In this document: positions 7,944-18,500 of the stretch, one piece after another
Position numbering within the stretch: the first letter of the stretch is position 1
Layout: each line of letters opens with the position of its first letter
DNA from: an uncultured Bacteroidales bacterium
GTDB lineage: Bacteria; Bacteroidota; Bacteroidia; Bacteroidales; UBA932
Length of the DNA stretch: 48,218 bases
Direction of reading: 5' to 3'
NCBI GenBank assembly: GCA_905235535.1
Contig: CAJOLS010000008.1
Location: 1 to 48,218 of the forward strand
Program-made: the position numbers and the translations under genes
The notes under the pieces: model-generated
What the model saw: only the letters and a program-made list of their open reading frames with translations
Told to the model about the DNA's origin: nothing
The model's database searches: none

Positions 7944-8894
7944 ATGAAAAATACCATATTCTACACCGTACTCTTATTGGCTGCCTTATCGGCATTTAGC
8001 TGCAAAAAGAAGGACGATGACACCACCAAGCCTTCCCTCACAGGTCTCAGCATTATTTCCGACCACGACAACTACATGGGAGAAGGCGCAACGGTCCATG
8101 TTCAGGCCGATGTTTCCAAGCTCACCACCTCCGACACCAAATATTCCCTGCCAGATAAAATCGGCATCTATTACAGCGTGAACGCCAAGCGGGACACTGT
8201 TACCACGGATGTCAATGCCTCCAACCCCACGTTCACCTTTGAGGTGGAAGAAGCCGGCACCTATACCGTTTACTGCTACGCCTTTGCCGGGGACGATTTC
8301 TACAATGCCTCCACCAGCATCTCCTTTACAGCCGTAGATCCGGCAACCGCCATCGGAGGCCTTCCGGAACTGCCCACCATAGAAATTGACGGCCACTCCT
8401 TCCTAACCATAGAGCAGGGAGGCAAAACCTGGATGGCCAACAACCTGTACGGAACCACCTCCGGAACGGATTACCAGGATTCCGAAATCCTCACCTCCGT
8501 TTTTGGAAAATACTATTCCTGGGAAGAGGCGCAGGAAGCCTGCCCCGAAGGCTGGCACCTTCCCTCCGCCGAAGAGTTTGACCTGTGCCTGGGCTCCCAG
8601 GCCGGAGACCTCATGGTAGATGCCACGTTTGTGAACAGCACCCTGTGGAGCTACTGGCCGCAGGTCAAGATTACCAACAGCGCCCAGTTCTGCGCCCTGC
8701 CCGTGGGTTACCGGGACCTCACCAACGAAGACAATCCCGAGAACGGGTTCAAGAAATACGCCTGCTTCTGGACCAGCGACGAAAGGGAAAACCTGGGCGT
8801 GTTCCGCTCCATTTACGAAGACAATGCACAGGTACAAAAAAGCCAGGGAGATAAACAGACCCTGGCCCTTAGCGTACGCTGCGTAAAAGATTAA
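7944..8894 (+). CDS. FISUMP-domain (Fibrobacter succinogenes major paralogous domain) lipoprotein
   Basis: MKNTIFYTVLLLAALSAFSCKKK (lipobox); C-terminal GGKTWMANNLYG...YYSWEEAQEACPEGWHLPSAEEFDLCLG...FCALPVGYRD...ACFWTSDERE...LSVRCVKD. Confidence 0.85.
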   Translation: MKNTIFYTVLLLAALSAFSCKKKDDDTTKPSLTGLSIISDHDNYMGEGATVHVQADVSKLTTSDTKYSLPDKIGIYYSVNAKRDTVTTDVNASNPTFTFEVEEAGTYTVYCYAFAGDDFYNASTSISFTAVDPATAIGGLPELPTIEIDGHSFLTIEQGGKTWMANNLYGTTSGTDYQDSEILTSVFGKYYSWEEAQEACPEGWHLPSAEEFDLCLGSQAGDLMVDATFVNSTLWSYWPQVKITNSAQFCALPVGYRDLTNEDNPENGFKKYACFWTSDERENLGVFRSIYEDNAQVQKSQGDKQTLALSVRCVKD

Positions 8895-9415
8895 CGCAAA
8901 TCCGTTATCAGATAGCCGGAAAGCGATTTCTCATCCAAAGAGAAGTCGCTTTTTCCTTCCCTGGGCAAAAACACAATGTCCTTGAGGACAAAGCGGGCCT
9001 TGGTTTCTGCATCCAGGGTTAGGGTGACATCCAGGGAATCGGAGCCGGAACTGTTTACCTGGATACGGTCCAGATAGTTCTTATAAGAGCCGATAAAAAG
9101 GGCGGGATTGGTAAAGATATCTTCCTGCTCCACCTTCTCCACCATGGCTTCCCCGGCTTCCCGGTCCAGCGTCCAGCGGGTGGTGCCGTCACTCACCACC
9201 TCCATGCCCAGTCCCTGCAGGACGAAGGCATTGTCCTCGACAGTCACCTCCCCTTCGGTAACGGGAGTGAAAGGAGCCCCTTTCCGGGACAGGCTGTAAG
9301 TGTACCGGAAAGTAACCCTGTGCCCCTGAACCTTGTCCAGGAGAGGGATATTGCCCTGCGCACGGGCGCCCAGGGCCAGGGCCGATAAAATCAATATGCT
9401 TAAAAGACGCTTCAT
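8891..9415 (-). CDS. LolA-like outer-membrane lipoprotein carrier family protein
   Basis: 174 aa, signal peptide MKRLLSILILSALALGARAQ; VTFRYTYSLSRKGAPFTPVTEGEVTVEDNAFVLQGLGMEVVSDGTTRWTLDREAGEAMVEKVE. Adjacent to ftsK. Confidence 0.7.
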   Translation of the reverse strand: MKRLLSILILSALALGARAQGNIPLLDKVQGHRVTFRYTYSLSRKGAPFTPVTEGEVTVEDNAFVLQGLGMEVVSDGTTRWTLDREAGEAMVEKVEQEDIFTNPALFIGSYKNYLDRIQVNSSGSDSLDVTLTLDAETKARFVLKDIVFLPREGKSDFSLDEKSLSGYLITDLR

Positions 9416-11787
9416 GGGTTCATGAAATGCTGCAGGATTTCGTCCAGTTCGGCCAGGTCTTTTACCAGAACCTCCCTCGGCTTGGCCCCGTTCTGCGGGC
9501 CCACGACGCCGGCGGCTTCCAACTGGTCCATCACCCTTCCTGCCTTTGCATATCCCATGCCAAGTTTGCGCTGCAAGTCCGAAGTGGAGCCCCTCTGGTT
9601 AAGCACCACGGTACGGGCCGCCTCTTCAAAACGCTCGTCCAGCGTCTTCATGTCCACCATTCCGCCAGGGCCGTCCTCGTCCCCGGTAGGGGCAGGCTCC
9701 GGCAGGTAATAAGGCGTATTGTAGCTCTTCTGATAGCCCATCTGTTCCCCCACGGACTTGGTGAGGTCGTTGATTTCATCGTTGCCGATGAAGGCGCACT
9801 GCACGCGCTCCATCTCCACGCCGCTATAAAGGAGCATGTCTCCCCGGCCTATGAGTTTGTCTGCCCCCGGCTGGTCCAGGATGGTGGAGGAGTCTATGCG
9901 GGAAGTGACGCGGAAGGCGATGCGCATGGGGAAGTTGGCCTTGATGAGGCCGGTTATCACATCCACCGTAGGGCGCTGGGTGGCCAGAATCACGTGCAAA
10001 CCGGCCGCACGGCCCTTCTGGGCCAGGCGAATCACCGAAGTGGTGATGGACCGGGCCAGGGCCTTGGACTCCGGACCGGCTCCCACGGACATGGTGAGAT
10101 CTGCATACTCGTCTATTACCACTACTATATAAGGAAGGAAGTGATGGCCTTCATCGGCCCTCAGATGGTGTTCCTTGTATTTGGCGTTGTACAGCTTGAT
10201 ATTGTTCACCAGGGCCTTGGACAGGAGCTCGTAACGGGCATCCATCTCCACGCACAGGGACTGCAGCACGGCGGCGGCGTCCTTGGCGTTCTTGACGATG
10301 GCTTTCTCCTTTTCCTCCTCTGCGCTGCCGCAGGGCAGCACGGCCAGGTAATGGTGCAGCAGTTTGCCGTATGCGCTGAATTCCACCATCTTGGGGTCCA
10401 CGAACACGAACTTGAGCTCCGAGGGGTGCTTGGAATACAGCAGCGAGGCCACTATCACGTTCAGGCCCACGGACTTACCCTGTTTGGTGGCGCCGGCCAC
10501 CAGAAGGTGCGGGGCATCGGCCAGGTCGAACACTTTCACCTGCTGGGAGATGGTGTAGCCGATGGCTACGGGCAGTTCCGCCTTGCTGTAGCGGAAAGAA
10601 TCGTCGTTCAGGAGGGATTTGAGCGGGACGATGGAGGCTACGTCGTTGGCCACCTCAATGCCCACGGAATCCGACAGGGTGGTGATGCGCACGCCGCGGG
10701 CGCCCAGGCTGATGCCGATATCTTCCTGCAGCTGCTTGATGGCGGCAATCTTCACACCGGGGGCCGGATACACTTTATACAGCGTAACGGTGGGCCCCAC
10801 GATGGCCGTCACATCCTTCACCTGGATCTTGTAATTGGCCAGGGTGTTGCGGATTTTGGTGTTGTTGCGGACCAGCTCGTCCTGCGACACCTCGTGGCGG
10901 GCGTTGATATAGTCTCCCAGGATATCCAGACCGGGGGTTTTGTATTTGGGAAGGCCGTCCGGAGGGTCCAGTCGGTTGTCTATGGGCTTGAGCGGCACCT
11001 TCACCTCCTGCTCCAGGGTGTCGTCTTTCACTATGTTGATGCCGGCTTCTTCCTCACCGGCCGATTCTTCCTCCTGAGGATGCGTAGGTGAAGTTACAAA
11101 CCGGGGGGCCGGAGGAGCCTCTTCCACTACGTGAGGGACCACGACGGGGGCGGGTTCCTCTTCCCGGGTGTCTGAAGTCTCTACCGGAAGTTCGTCCACG
11201 GGCTCCGGATCTTCCACTTCGGGTTTACGGCCCGTAAGCCAGTCCGAGAAACGGCGGCTCATGCAGTAGCACCAGAGGATCAGAAGAAGGAGCAGGGCAA
11301 GCCCGGTCACAATTTCCCCTACCTTGGAAACGCAAAGGCCCACCAGCGCGGCGCCGGCCCGGCCTCCCATGCCTCCTCCGAAAAGGAACTCCCAGGGCGT
11401 GAACATGTCTGCCAGGGAAAGGATCCAGGAAAAGAGGAAAGTGAAGGTGAGAAGGCCCAGGAACCAGCGTCCCATACGGATGCGGGAGCCGCTCCAGATG
11501 AGCTTTACCGTCCAGCCCGTCAGGAACACCACCACGCAGAGAGCAGCCAGGCCGAAACTTTCCGTCACCAGGAAGTGGCCGATGGAAAGGCCGCCGGAAG
11601 CGGCTGCATTGTGGACATTCTCCCCGGACGAGAGGGCGCTCTGGTCCGGCTGCCAGGTGAAGACGTAGGAAACGACCGACACGGTAACCAGCACCGTAAG
11701 CACCAGTACCACGGCGATGCCCACAAAGCGAAGGCCTTCCTGCCTTCGCTCACTCTGACGGTTCCACCACTTTCTGACGGGATTCAT
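9412..11787 (-). CDS. ftsK: DNA translocase FtsK/SpoIIIE
   Basis: N-terminal membrane segments; DLADAPHLLVAGATKQGKSVGLNVIVASLLYSKHPSELKFVFVDPKMVEFSAY...VVVIDEYADLTM...LAQKGRAAGLHVILATQRPTVDVITGLIKANFPMRIAFRVTSRIDSSTILDQPGADKLIGRGDMLL; C-terminal gamma winged helix (STSDLQRKLGMGYAKAGRVMDQLEAAGVVGPQNGAKPREVLV). Confidence 0.97.
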   Translation of the reverse strand: MNPVRKWWNRQSERRQEGLRFVGIAVVLVLTVLVTVSVVSYVFTWQPDQSALSSGENVHNAAASGGLSIGHFLVTESFGLAALCVVVFLTGWTVKLIWSGSRIRMGRWFLGLLTFTFLFSWILSLADMFTPWEFLFGGGMGGRAGAALVGLCVSKVGEIVTGLALLLLLILWCYCMSRRFSDWLTGRKPEVEDPEPVDELPVETSDTREEEPAPVVVPHVVEEAPPAPRFVTSPTHPQEEESAGEEEAGINIVKDDTLEQEVKVPLKPIDNRLDPPDGLPKYKTPGLDILGDYINARHEVSQDELVRNNTKIRNTLANYKIQVKDVTAIVGPTVTLYKVYPAPGVKIAAIKQLQEDIGISLGARGVRITTLSDSVGIEVANDVASIVPLKSLLNDDSFRYSKAELPVAIGYTISQQVKVFDLADAPHLLVAGATKQGKSVGLNVIVASLLYSKHPSELKFVFVDPKMVEFSAYGKLLHHYLAVLPCGSAEEEKEKAIVKNAKDAAAVLQSLCVEMDARYELLSKALVNNIKLYNAKYKEHHLRADEGHHFLPYIVVVIDEYADLTMSVGAGPESKALARSITTSVIRLAQKGRAAGLHVILATQRPTVDVITGLIKANFPMRIAFRVTSRIDSSTILDQPGADKLIGRGDMLLYSGVEMERVQCAFIGNDEINDLTKSVGEQMGYQKSYNTPYYLPEPAPTGDEDGPGGMVDMKTLDERFEEAARTVVLNQRGSTSDLQRKLGMGYAKAGRVMDQLEAAGVVGPQNGAKPREVLVKDLAELDEILQHFMNP

Positions 11788-12455
11788 TGCTTCTTGCCTT
11801 TTTTACCTCTGAAGTTGCGGTTGAACTTGCCGTTTTTGCCTCCTCCAAAGTTCAAGTTCATGCCCGGGCGGTTGAAGTTGGCATCGGCCGCTATCTTGGA
11901 AAGTTCTATGCCCTCGGGGACGCGGACGCGGCCTCCGGAGAGGCGCTCGATGTCCTGGAAAATGGTGGCATCGGCCACGGTGTCCTTGTTCCAGATCAAA
12001 TACTGCTGGCGCATGTAGATGGCCAGGGAGCGGATCATGGCGGTTTTGGTTTCCCCTTCCGGTTCCCTGGCTATGAGCTCCAGGATGCTCTCTATGTTGC
12101 GGCCGTAATGGCGGGCACGGATGGGCTTGGTATTGAGCGGAATAGGGTCCGGTTTGCTGTTCACCACTTCCGGAATGGGCTTGGGATAGGGAGAATCCAC
12201 GTCCAAGTCGTAGCCCGCTATGATGAAAAGGTGGTCCCAGAGTTTCTGGGCAAAATTCTCCTGCTGGTGAACCTGGGGATTGAGGCTCTCCATCACCTTT
12301 ACCACGGCCCGGGCCTGCTCCGAGCGCTTGGCCCTGTCCGGGATATCCTTGAGCTGCTCCACCATCTTGAGCACGTTGCGTCCGTACTCCGGCATCTGCA
12401 GCTTTTCCACTTCTGTATTGTAATAGAGTTTGATAGAATTATCGGATGCTTCCAT
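11784..12455 (-). CDS. DUF4290 domain-containing protein
   Basis: LYYNTEVEKLQMPEYGRNVLKMVEQLKDIPDRAKRSEQARAVVKVMESLNP...QKLWDHLFIIAGYDLDVDSPYP; basic glycine-rich tail. Confidence 0.85.
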   Translation of the reverse strand: MEASDNSIKLYYNTEVEKLQMPEYGRNVLKMVEQLKDIPDRAKRSEQARAVVKVMESLNPQVHQQENFAQKLWDHLFIIAGYDLDVDSPYPKPIPEVVNSKPDPIPLNTKPIRARHYGRNIESILELIAREPEGETKTAMIRSLAIYMRQQYLIWNKDTVADATIFQDIERLSGGRVRVPEGIELSKIAADANFNRPGMNLNFGGGKNGKFNRNFRGKKGKKQ

Positions 12456-12468
12456 ATAGATATTGTCT

Positions 12469-15441
12469 TTAGCTCACAAAGATAATCAAATTATCTTCCA
12501 AATACCAGATATACCCCTCAACTTTTTTGTAACCCATTTTCTTATAAAGGTTTACATATTGCCTTACTTGATACTGGTATTTCTCTTCCCGCTGGCCAAA
12601 CTTGTAATCGATCACCTGCACCGGGCCGTCCGGGTACAGGACCACCCGGTCCGGCCTGAATTCCCGTCCTCCGGGGGCAAGGATGGAAGCCTCGCTGAGA
12701 ACCCGTACACCGGCCGAGAACCAGCCGCGCTCCTTCACGGAGGCTATGCGGGCGCCCAGGAGCGCCAGGGTGTCTTCCTGCATGGCCAGCGGGAGGTCTC
12801 CGGACAGGATGGCCGCCTGCACGGCGCCGGGAAGGTCTTCCGGCACCACCACAGACTGCAGGATGCCATGCAGCACATTGCCGCGGATGCGGGCCGATGC
12901 CGCCGGTCCCACCAGGCCGTCTTCCCCGAAGTAACCGGCCGCCTCGGGGCTGAAACGGAGGCGGCTGCCACTGTCGGCCGCATAGGACACATAGTCCACC
13001 TCCAGTTCCTCCACCTGGTTTTCCCCGCGTTGGAGCCGGTGGAAATCGTAAGGCGTACCCACCTTGTAATCTGCGGTTTGCAAATAATCGTACAGGAACT
13101 GGGAGAGGTTCTTCCAAGTCAGTTTCCGGGGCGGCGGCGCGGCTATCACCTTCAGGCCGTATTGGGCGCGCGTAAAGGCCACATAGAGCACGTTGATATT
13201 GTCAATGGCCTGCAGTTCAAGCTCTTCCAGGTAGTCTTTCCCGAAGAAGGAATCGGCCGATGCCTGGTCCAGCTGTACGCGGAACAGCCCTCCGGCCTCC
13301 TCCTCCAGGGCCGATCCTTCCACCTGGGGACGCGCCCAGACGGTGGGGGCCTTGTACAGGTTCACTTTCTCGGCAAACGGGACTATCACGAAGGGAAATT
13401 CCAGGCCCTTGGACTTGTGGACGGTCATTACGCGCACGGAATCTCCCGCCGCGGGGGAAGCAATCTTGGGCTTGGCTTCTTCCCAGTGGCGGAGGAAGGC
13501 GTCCAGTTTGTTGCCGCCGGTGGCCGTCCATTCCTGCAGGTAGTCCATGAAAGACTGGATGTAGGGAACTTCGGCCCGGAACTGGTCCGGGTCTGCCTTC
13601 CGGAGGTCCCGGAGGATGGATTCGGCCAGTTCCACCAGCGAGTGGTACTGCGCGGGAACCTCCACTTCCAGGGAGCGGGCCATGTAACCGGCCACGTCGG
13701 GCTTTCCGTCCCGGGGGGCGGTTCCCACCAGCGAAAGCTGGGACACCAGGCGGCGCACCGTGACAGAAGTCTTGATATAAAGGGAATCGTCGGAGACCAC
13801 GGGGTAGCCACGGGCCACCAGTTCCTCCGCCACCCGGGCCCCTTCGTCGTTTCCACGCACCAGGATGGCCACATCGGCCCACTTCCCTCCCCTTTCCCTC
13901 ACCTGGTCCAGGGTTTTCAGGATTTCGGCCAGCTGGTCTTCCGTGAAGATCACCTCCACGGAGCCGGGGGCCGTATCCTTGAAACGGACCTCCTGGCACA
14001 CATCGGCATACAGGCGGGAAATTTGATCCGTTCCCAAAAGGGCATCCAACTGGGCAGCAAGATATTGGAAGAAGCCGTTGTTGAACTCCACAATCTCCCG
14101 GCAGGTGCGGTAATTACCGTCCAGGACTTCCATCTGCGGCTGGCGGAATTCCTGCTCCAGGCGGCTTCCCAGCAGGTTCCAGTCGCTTCCCCGCCAGCGG
14201 TAGATGCTCTGCTTCACATCTCCCACCACCAGCGAGTCGTTGCCGGAATCTACGCTTCCGTGCACCAGCGGCCGGAAGTTGTCCCACTGGATGTCGGAAG
14301 TGTCCTGGAATTCGTCCAGCAGGAAATCTTCATACCTCACGCCCATCTTCTCGTAGATGAACGGGGTGTCCGTTCCGTCAATGATTTTTTTCAGGATGGT
14401 ATTGGAATCCTCTAAGGAGAGGACATTCTTCTCTTTCTGGATTTGGGCAAAGGCGTCCCTCAGTTCCCGCGCCACGCCCAGGCTGTAGAGCTGCCCTTTC
14501 AGGATAACGGCCGTGTTGTACTCCTGGTAAGGCCGGCCGAAAAGGGCCAGGTATGCCTGCAGCGGGCCTTCCAGCACGGGGCGCACGGCAGGCAGCAGGT
14601 GGGCCTTGGACTTGGCAAACCAGGAATCGGGGTCCTGCGCACTGCGCACAAAGGCCGCAGAGGGTTTTTCCACGCCGTCCAGGTTTTTGCGGACGGCCTT
14701 CAGGAAACCGCGGTTGGTATCTTCCGGCGCAACCCCTACGCTCTCCAAGGCCTCCAGAATGGCGTTCACAGCCGCTTTCAGTTTTTCCGGGAAGGCGTTT
14801 TCCACGTTGGTACACAGCTTCCGCAAACTGTCCATGGCTACTTTGTCATACTGGATTTCGCCCTCCTGCACCTTATAGAGGTCTTTCGCCATCTTCTGCA
14901 GGCCGTCTTCCAAGCCGATTTTTCCCTTTTCCTGCAGGTTCTCCCGGGCACTTCGCGTGAGCCAGTCCAAAAGGGGTGCGTCCTTTTCCGACAGGCCGTC
15001 CAGCACACGGTCCACGCTCTCGGAGATAAGGGACTCGCGGTCCACCTGCACCTGATAGGAGGCAAACTGGCCGATTTCCCTGGAAAAGGCGCGCAGCGTC
15101 TGCTGGAAAAAACGGTCTATGGTGCTTACGGCAAAGGCCGAATAGTCGTTCAGGATGCCGGAGAGCTGGCGGGCCGCCCGCTGCTGCAGGGAAGGGATGT
15201 CCGGCAGCACCGCCGGCACCAGGTCTCCCACATACGGAGACTGCTGCGGGTCTTTGGACAAGACAAACAATTCCTTGAGGATGCGCCTTTTCATCTCGTC
15301 CGTGGCCTTGTTGGTAAAGGTGACCGCCAGCACGTGCCTGTAGGCATCGGGCTGGTCGCTTCCCACTACCAGACGGATATATTCCCGCGCCAGGTTGTAT
15401 GTCTTGCCGGACCCTGCCGACGCCTTCAGTATTTTGAGCAT
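12469..15441 (-). CDS. UvrD/AddA-like superfamily I helicase with C-terminal PD-(D/E)XK nuclease
   Basis: MLKILKASAGSGKTYNLAREYIRLVVG (Walker A), AVTFTNKATDEMKRRIL, FLLDEFQDTSDIQWDNF, VVGDVKQSIYRWRGSDW, VRVMTVHKSKGLEFPFVIVPF, NVLYVAFTRAQYGL; C-terminal FRPDRVVLYPDGPVQVIDYKFGQ...YQYQVRQYVNLY nuclease motif. Confidence 0.9.
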   Translation of the reverse strand: MLKILKASAGSGKTYNLAREYIRLVVGSDQPDAYRHVLAVTFTNKATDEMKRRILKELFVLSKDPQQSPYVGDLVPAVLPDIPSLQQRAARQLSGILNDYSAFAVSTIDRFFQQTLRAFSREIGQFASYQVQVDRESLISESVDRVLDGLSEKDAPLLDWLTRSARENLQEKGKIGLEDGLQKMAKDLYKVQEGEIQYDKVAMDSLRKLCTNVENAFPEKLKAAVNAILEALESVGVAPEDTNRGFLKAVRKNLDGVEKPSAAFVRSAQDPDSWFAKSKAHLLPAVRPVLEGPLQAYLALFGRPYQEYNTAVILKGQLYSLGVARELRDAFAQIQKEKNVLSLEDSNTILKKIIDGTDTPFIYEKMGVRYEDFLLDEFQDTSDIQWDNFRPLVHGSVDSGNDSLVVGDVKQSIYRWRGSDWNLLGSRLEQEFRQPQMEVLDGNYRTCREIVEFNNGFFQYLAAQLDALLGTDQISRLYADVCQEVRFKDTAPGSVEVIFTEDQLAEILKTLDQVRERGGKWADVAILVRGNDEGARVAEELVARGYPVVSDDSLYIKTSVTVRRLVSQLSLVGTAPRDGKPDVAGYMARSLEVEVPAQYHSLVELAESILRDLRKADPDQFRAEVPYIQSFMDYLQEWTATGGNKLDAFLRHWEEAKPKIASPAAGDSVRVMTVHKSKGLEFPFVIVPFAEKVNLYKAPTVWARPQVEGSALEEEAGGLFRVQLDQASADSFFGKDYLEELELQAIDNINVLYVAFTRAQYGLKVIAAPPPRKLTWKNLSQFLYDYLQTADYKVGTPYDFHRLQRGENQVEELEVDYVSYAADSGSRLRFSPEAAGYFGEDGLVGPAASARIRGNVLHGILQSVVVPEDLPGAVQAAILSGDLPLAMQEDTLALLGARIASVKERGWFSAGVRVLSEASILAPGGREFRPDRVVLYPDGPVQVIDYKFGQREEKYQYQVRQYVNLYKKMGYKKVEGYIWYLEDNLIIFVS

Positions 15442-15509
15442 GGGACAAAAATAGCCATTAATTATTAAAAAAACTCTACAAAAACTGTACAACGAATAAA
15501 AATAATTGA

Positions 15510-15517
15510 TATATTTG
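15510..15517 (+). promoter_or_regulatory. Candidate -7 box of the susC-like transcript (TATATTTG)
   Basis: Matches TAnnTTTG about 75 nt upstream of the susC-like ATG; followed by an imperfect hairpin AGGCG-TTTT-ACT-AAAA-CCT-CGCCT in the leader. Confidence 0.45.
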
Positions 15518-15592
15518 GAGGCGTTTTACTAAAACCTCGCCTAACCTGATGTAAAAGCTACAACATCTAACCCTAATATTAACTAATTCTTT

Positions 15593-18500
15593 ATGGTAAA
15601 ACGATTCATTATGGTAACCCTTGCATGCCTCGTAGTGGGTGTGCAGGCGTTCGCTCAGAGTGTCGTATCCGGTAAGGTCATCGATGCGAAGGGCGAACCC
15701 GTGATCGGTGCCGGAGTCCAGATCAAGGGCTCCACCACCGGCGTTGCAACCGACTTGGACGGCGCTTTCAGCATCCGCGTGGATGACAACGCCACCCTCG
15801 TAATCTCCTCCATCGGCTACAAAACAGCCGAAATTGCCGTCCGCGGCAAGAAGACTATCAACATCGTGCTGGAAGAAGACACCCTTTTCCTGGACGATGT
15901 AGTGGTTGTCGGTTACGGCACCGCCCGCAAGCGTGACGTATCCGGCGCCATCGCCAGCGTGAACTACGGTAACGATTCCAACGTAGCCTCCCTGCCCAAC
16001 CCCAACGCCTTGTCGGCCCTGTCCTCCAAGGTGGCAGGTCTCAGCTACGATCCTACCAGCAGCGCTTCCGGCGACAACACCCAGACCATGACCATCCGCG
16101 GTAAGAACTCCATTCCTACCGGCGGTTCCATGTCTTCATCGGCCCAGAGCGTCAACCAGCCCCTGCTGGTGGTGGACGGTGTCCTTTCCTATGGCTCCAT
16201 CAACTCCATCAACACGGCCGATATCGAGAGCATCGATGTGCTGAAGGATGCATCCGCAGCCGCCATCTACGGTTCCCGTGCCGCTAACGGTGTTATCATC
16301 ATCACCACCAAGCGCGGCACCAGCAATGCCCCCACGGTGAACTTCAACGCCCAGGTGAGCATCTCCGACTGGAACCGCATGCCCCAGATGGTCACCGATA
16401 AGGAAACCTTCCTGAAGAACCGCTTCTACAGCAAGCAGGGCGCGAAAAATGCGGACTATATTGATAAAGACTGGTCCATGTTCTCCAGCCTGAACGATGC
16501 CGCCAGCTACACCGGCATGCTGGGCGCCCGCGAGCTGGAAGCCTGGAACGAAGGCAAATGGGTGAACTGGCTGGACGAGATTTCCCGCAAGGGCGTGGGC
16601 CAGAAATATGACGTGTCCGTCAGCGGCGGCAGCGACCGCGTAACCTACTACGTCTCCAGCGACTACACCCGTCAGCAGGGTATCCGCAAGGGTGACGACT
16701 ACGAGAAGTTCGGCGCCATGGCCAAATTGGATTTCAAGGTTACCGACTGGCTCTCCCTGGGTGCCAAGGCCAACTTCCTGTCCTCCAACAGCTGGGGTCA
16801 GCCCGCCAACATCCGCTATGCCATGTGGTACACCCCGCTCTCCTATGTCTATGCCCGTCAGCAGGGCTTCGAGGACTGGTACAACAGCCATCCGGACAAC
16901 AATACCGCAAGCCCCTTCGTCGGTTCCGGCAAGAACGACTCCTACGCCTATACGGACCGCCAGAGCAAGAGCACCAACCTCAACGGCGTGGCCTATGCCC
17001 AGGTTGACTTCCCCTTCCTCAAGGGTCTGAGCTACAAGATCACCCTCCAGGGTCAGCGCAATTCCGGTTATGGAGATGTGTACAATAGGCCGGAAATGTC
17101 CGTGAACACGGAAGACATCACCCAGATGCAGGATCCGATGCAGTATATCGGCAGCGTCACCGGCCAGATTTCTTCCTCCGACTACTTCGCCTGGAACATG
17201 GACCAGATCCTCACCTTCAACCGCGACTTCGGCCGTCACCATGTGGACGCCACCGTCGGTTACACCCGTGAGGCTACCAACAGCAATTCCATGGGCGCTT
17301 CCTTCACCGGTTATCCCACTCCCACCACCCTGGGCGTGTATAACATCGAGGCTGCCAACTCCACCACCGACATCTACCGCAACCGCGTAGAAACCCAGGC
17401 CGTGGGTTACCTGGCCCGCCTCAACTACAATTTCGCCAACAAGTACTACATCACCGGCAACTTCCGCCGGGACGGTTTCTCCGCTTTCGCCGATGGCCAC
17501 AAGTGGGGCAACTTCTACGGCGCCAGCGCCGCCTGGGTACTGAGCAACGAGCAGTTCATCAAGAACATGAACTTCTTCGACTTCCTTAAGCTGCGTGTTT
17601 CCTGGGGTCAGAACGGTGCCCGTAACATAAGCGCCGGCGCCACCCAGGCCACCATCAGCAAGGCCACGTCCAACAGCGGTGCTGCCACCATGACCTGGCT
17701 GGGAGATGTCAGCACCCTGGGCATGACCCTCACCAACCTTCCCAACCGTTCCCTCACCTGGGCAACCGTGGAGAAATTCAACGTGGGTTTGGACTTCGCT
17801 TTCCTGAACAGCCGCATCAGCGGTGCCGTGGACGTTTACTCCGGCCGCACCACCAATATGCTGGTAGCCCGTTCCGCCCCTTACATCTCCGGTTTCAACG
17901 ACGTGAACGACAACGTGGGCCTGGTGACCAACAAGGGTGTTGAAGTTTCCATCAATACCATCAATATCAATGGAGACGGCGACAGGACCTTCCGCTGGGA
18001 AAGCAACATCGTCTTCGACCACAACTCCAACAAGCTGGTTTCCCTGTTCGGCCCGGACTACAACGGCAACGAAGCCGACGACGTGGCCAACGCCGTTTCC
18101 TACGGCCGTGAATCCTACTATGCCCTCCAGGTGGGACGTCCCCTGGGCGCCGCCTACGACGTGAAGCTCCTGGGCATCTTCAACAGCCAGGCCGAGATTG
18201 ACGCCTATACCTGGACCAATCCCCAGACGGGTGAAGTCAAAAAGATTCAGCCCGATGCCGAGCCCGGAGACCTCAAGTTCGAAGACTTCAACAACGATGG
18301 CGTCATCGATTCCGACGACCGTCAGTACATCGGTTCCCCGGATCCGCTGTTCACCCTCAACTTCGGCAACACCCTCCGCTGGAAGAACTTCAGCCTGTAT
18401 TTCAACTTCCGCTGGGCCCAGGGTAACAAGGACCACTTCATCGGCCTTGACCCCTATGCCTTCGGAACCAATATGGGCGGCGGCGCCCAGCTGGCCCGCG

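Noticed and set aside
12463-14415. 650-aa plus-strand ORF opposite the helicase-nuclease
   Set aside because: Antisense shadow ORF; helicase motifs lie on the minus strand.
15517-15545. Hairpin in the susC-like leader as a riboswitch
   Set aside because: Only a small imperfect stem-loop (AGGCG-TTTT / AAAA-CCT-CGCCT) with no conserved aptamer-like architecture that I recognise.
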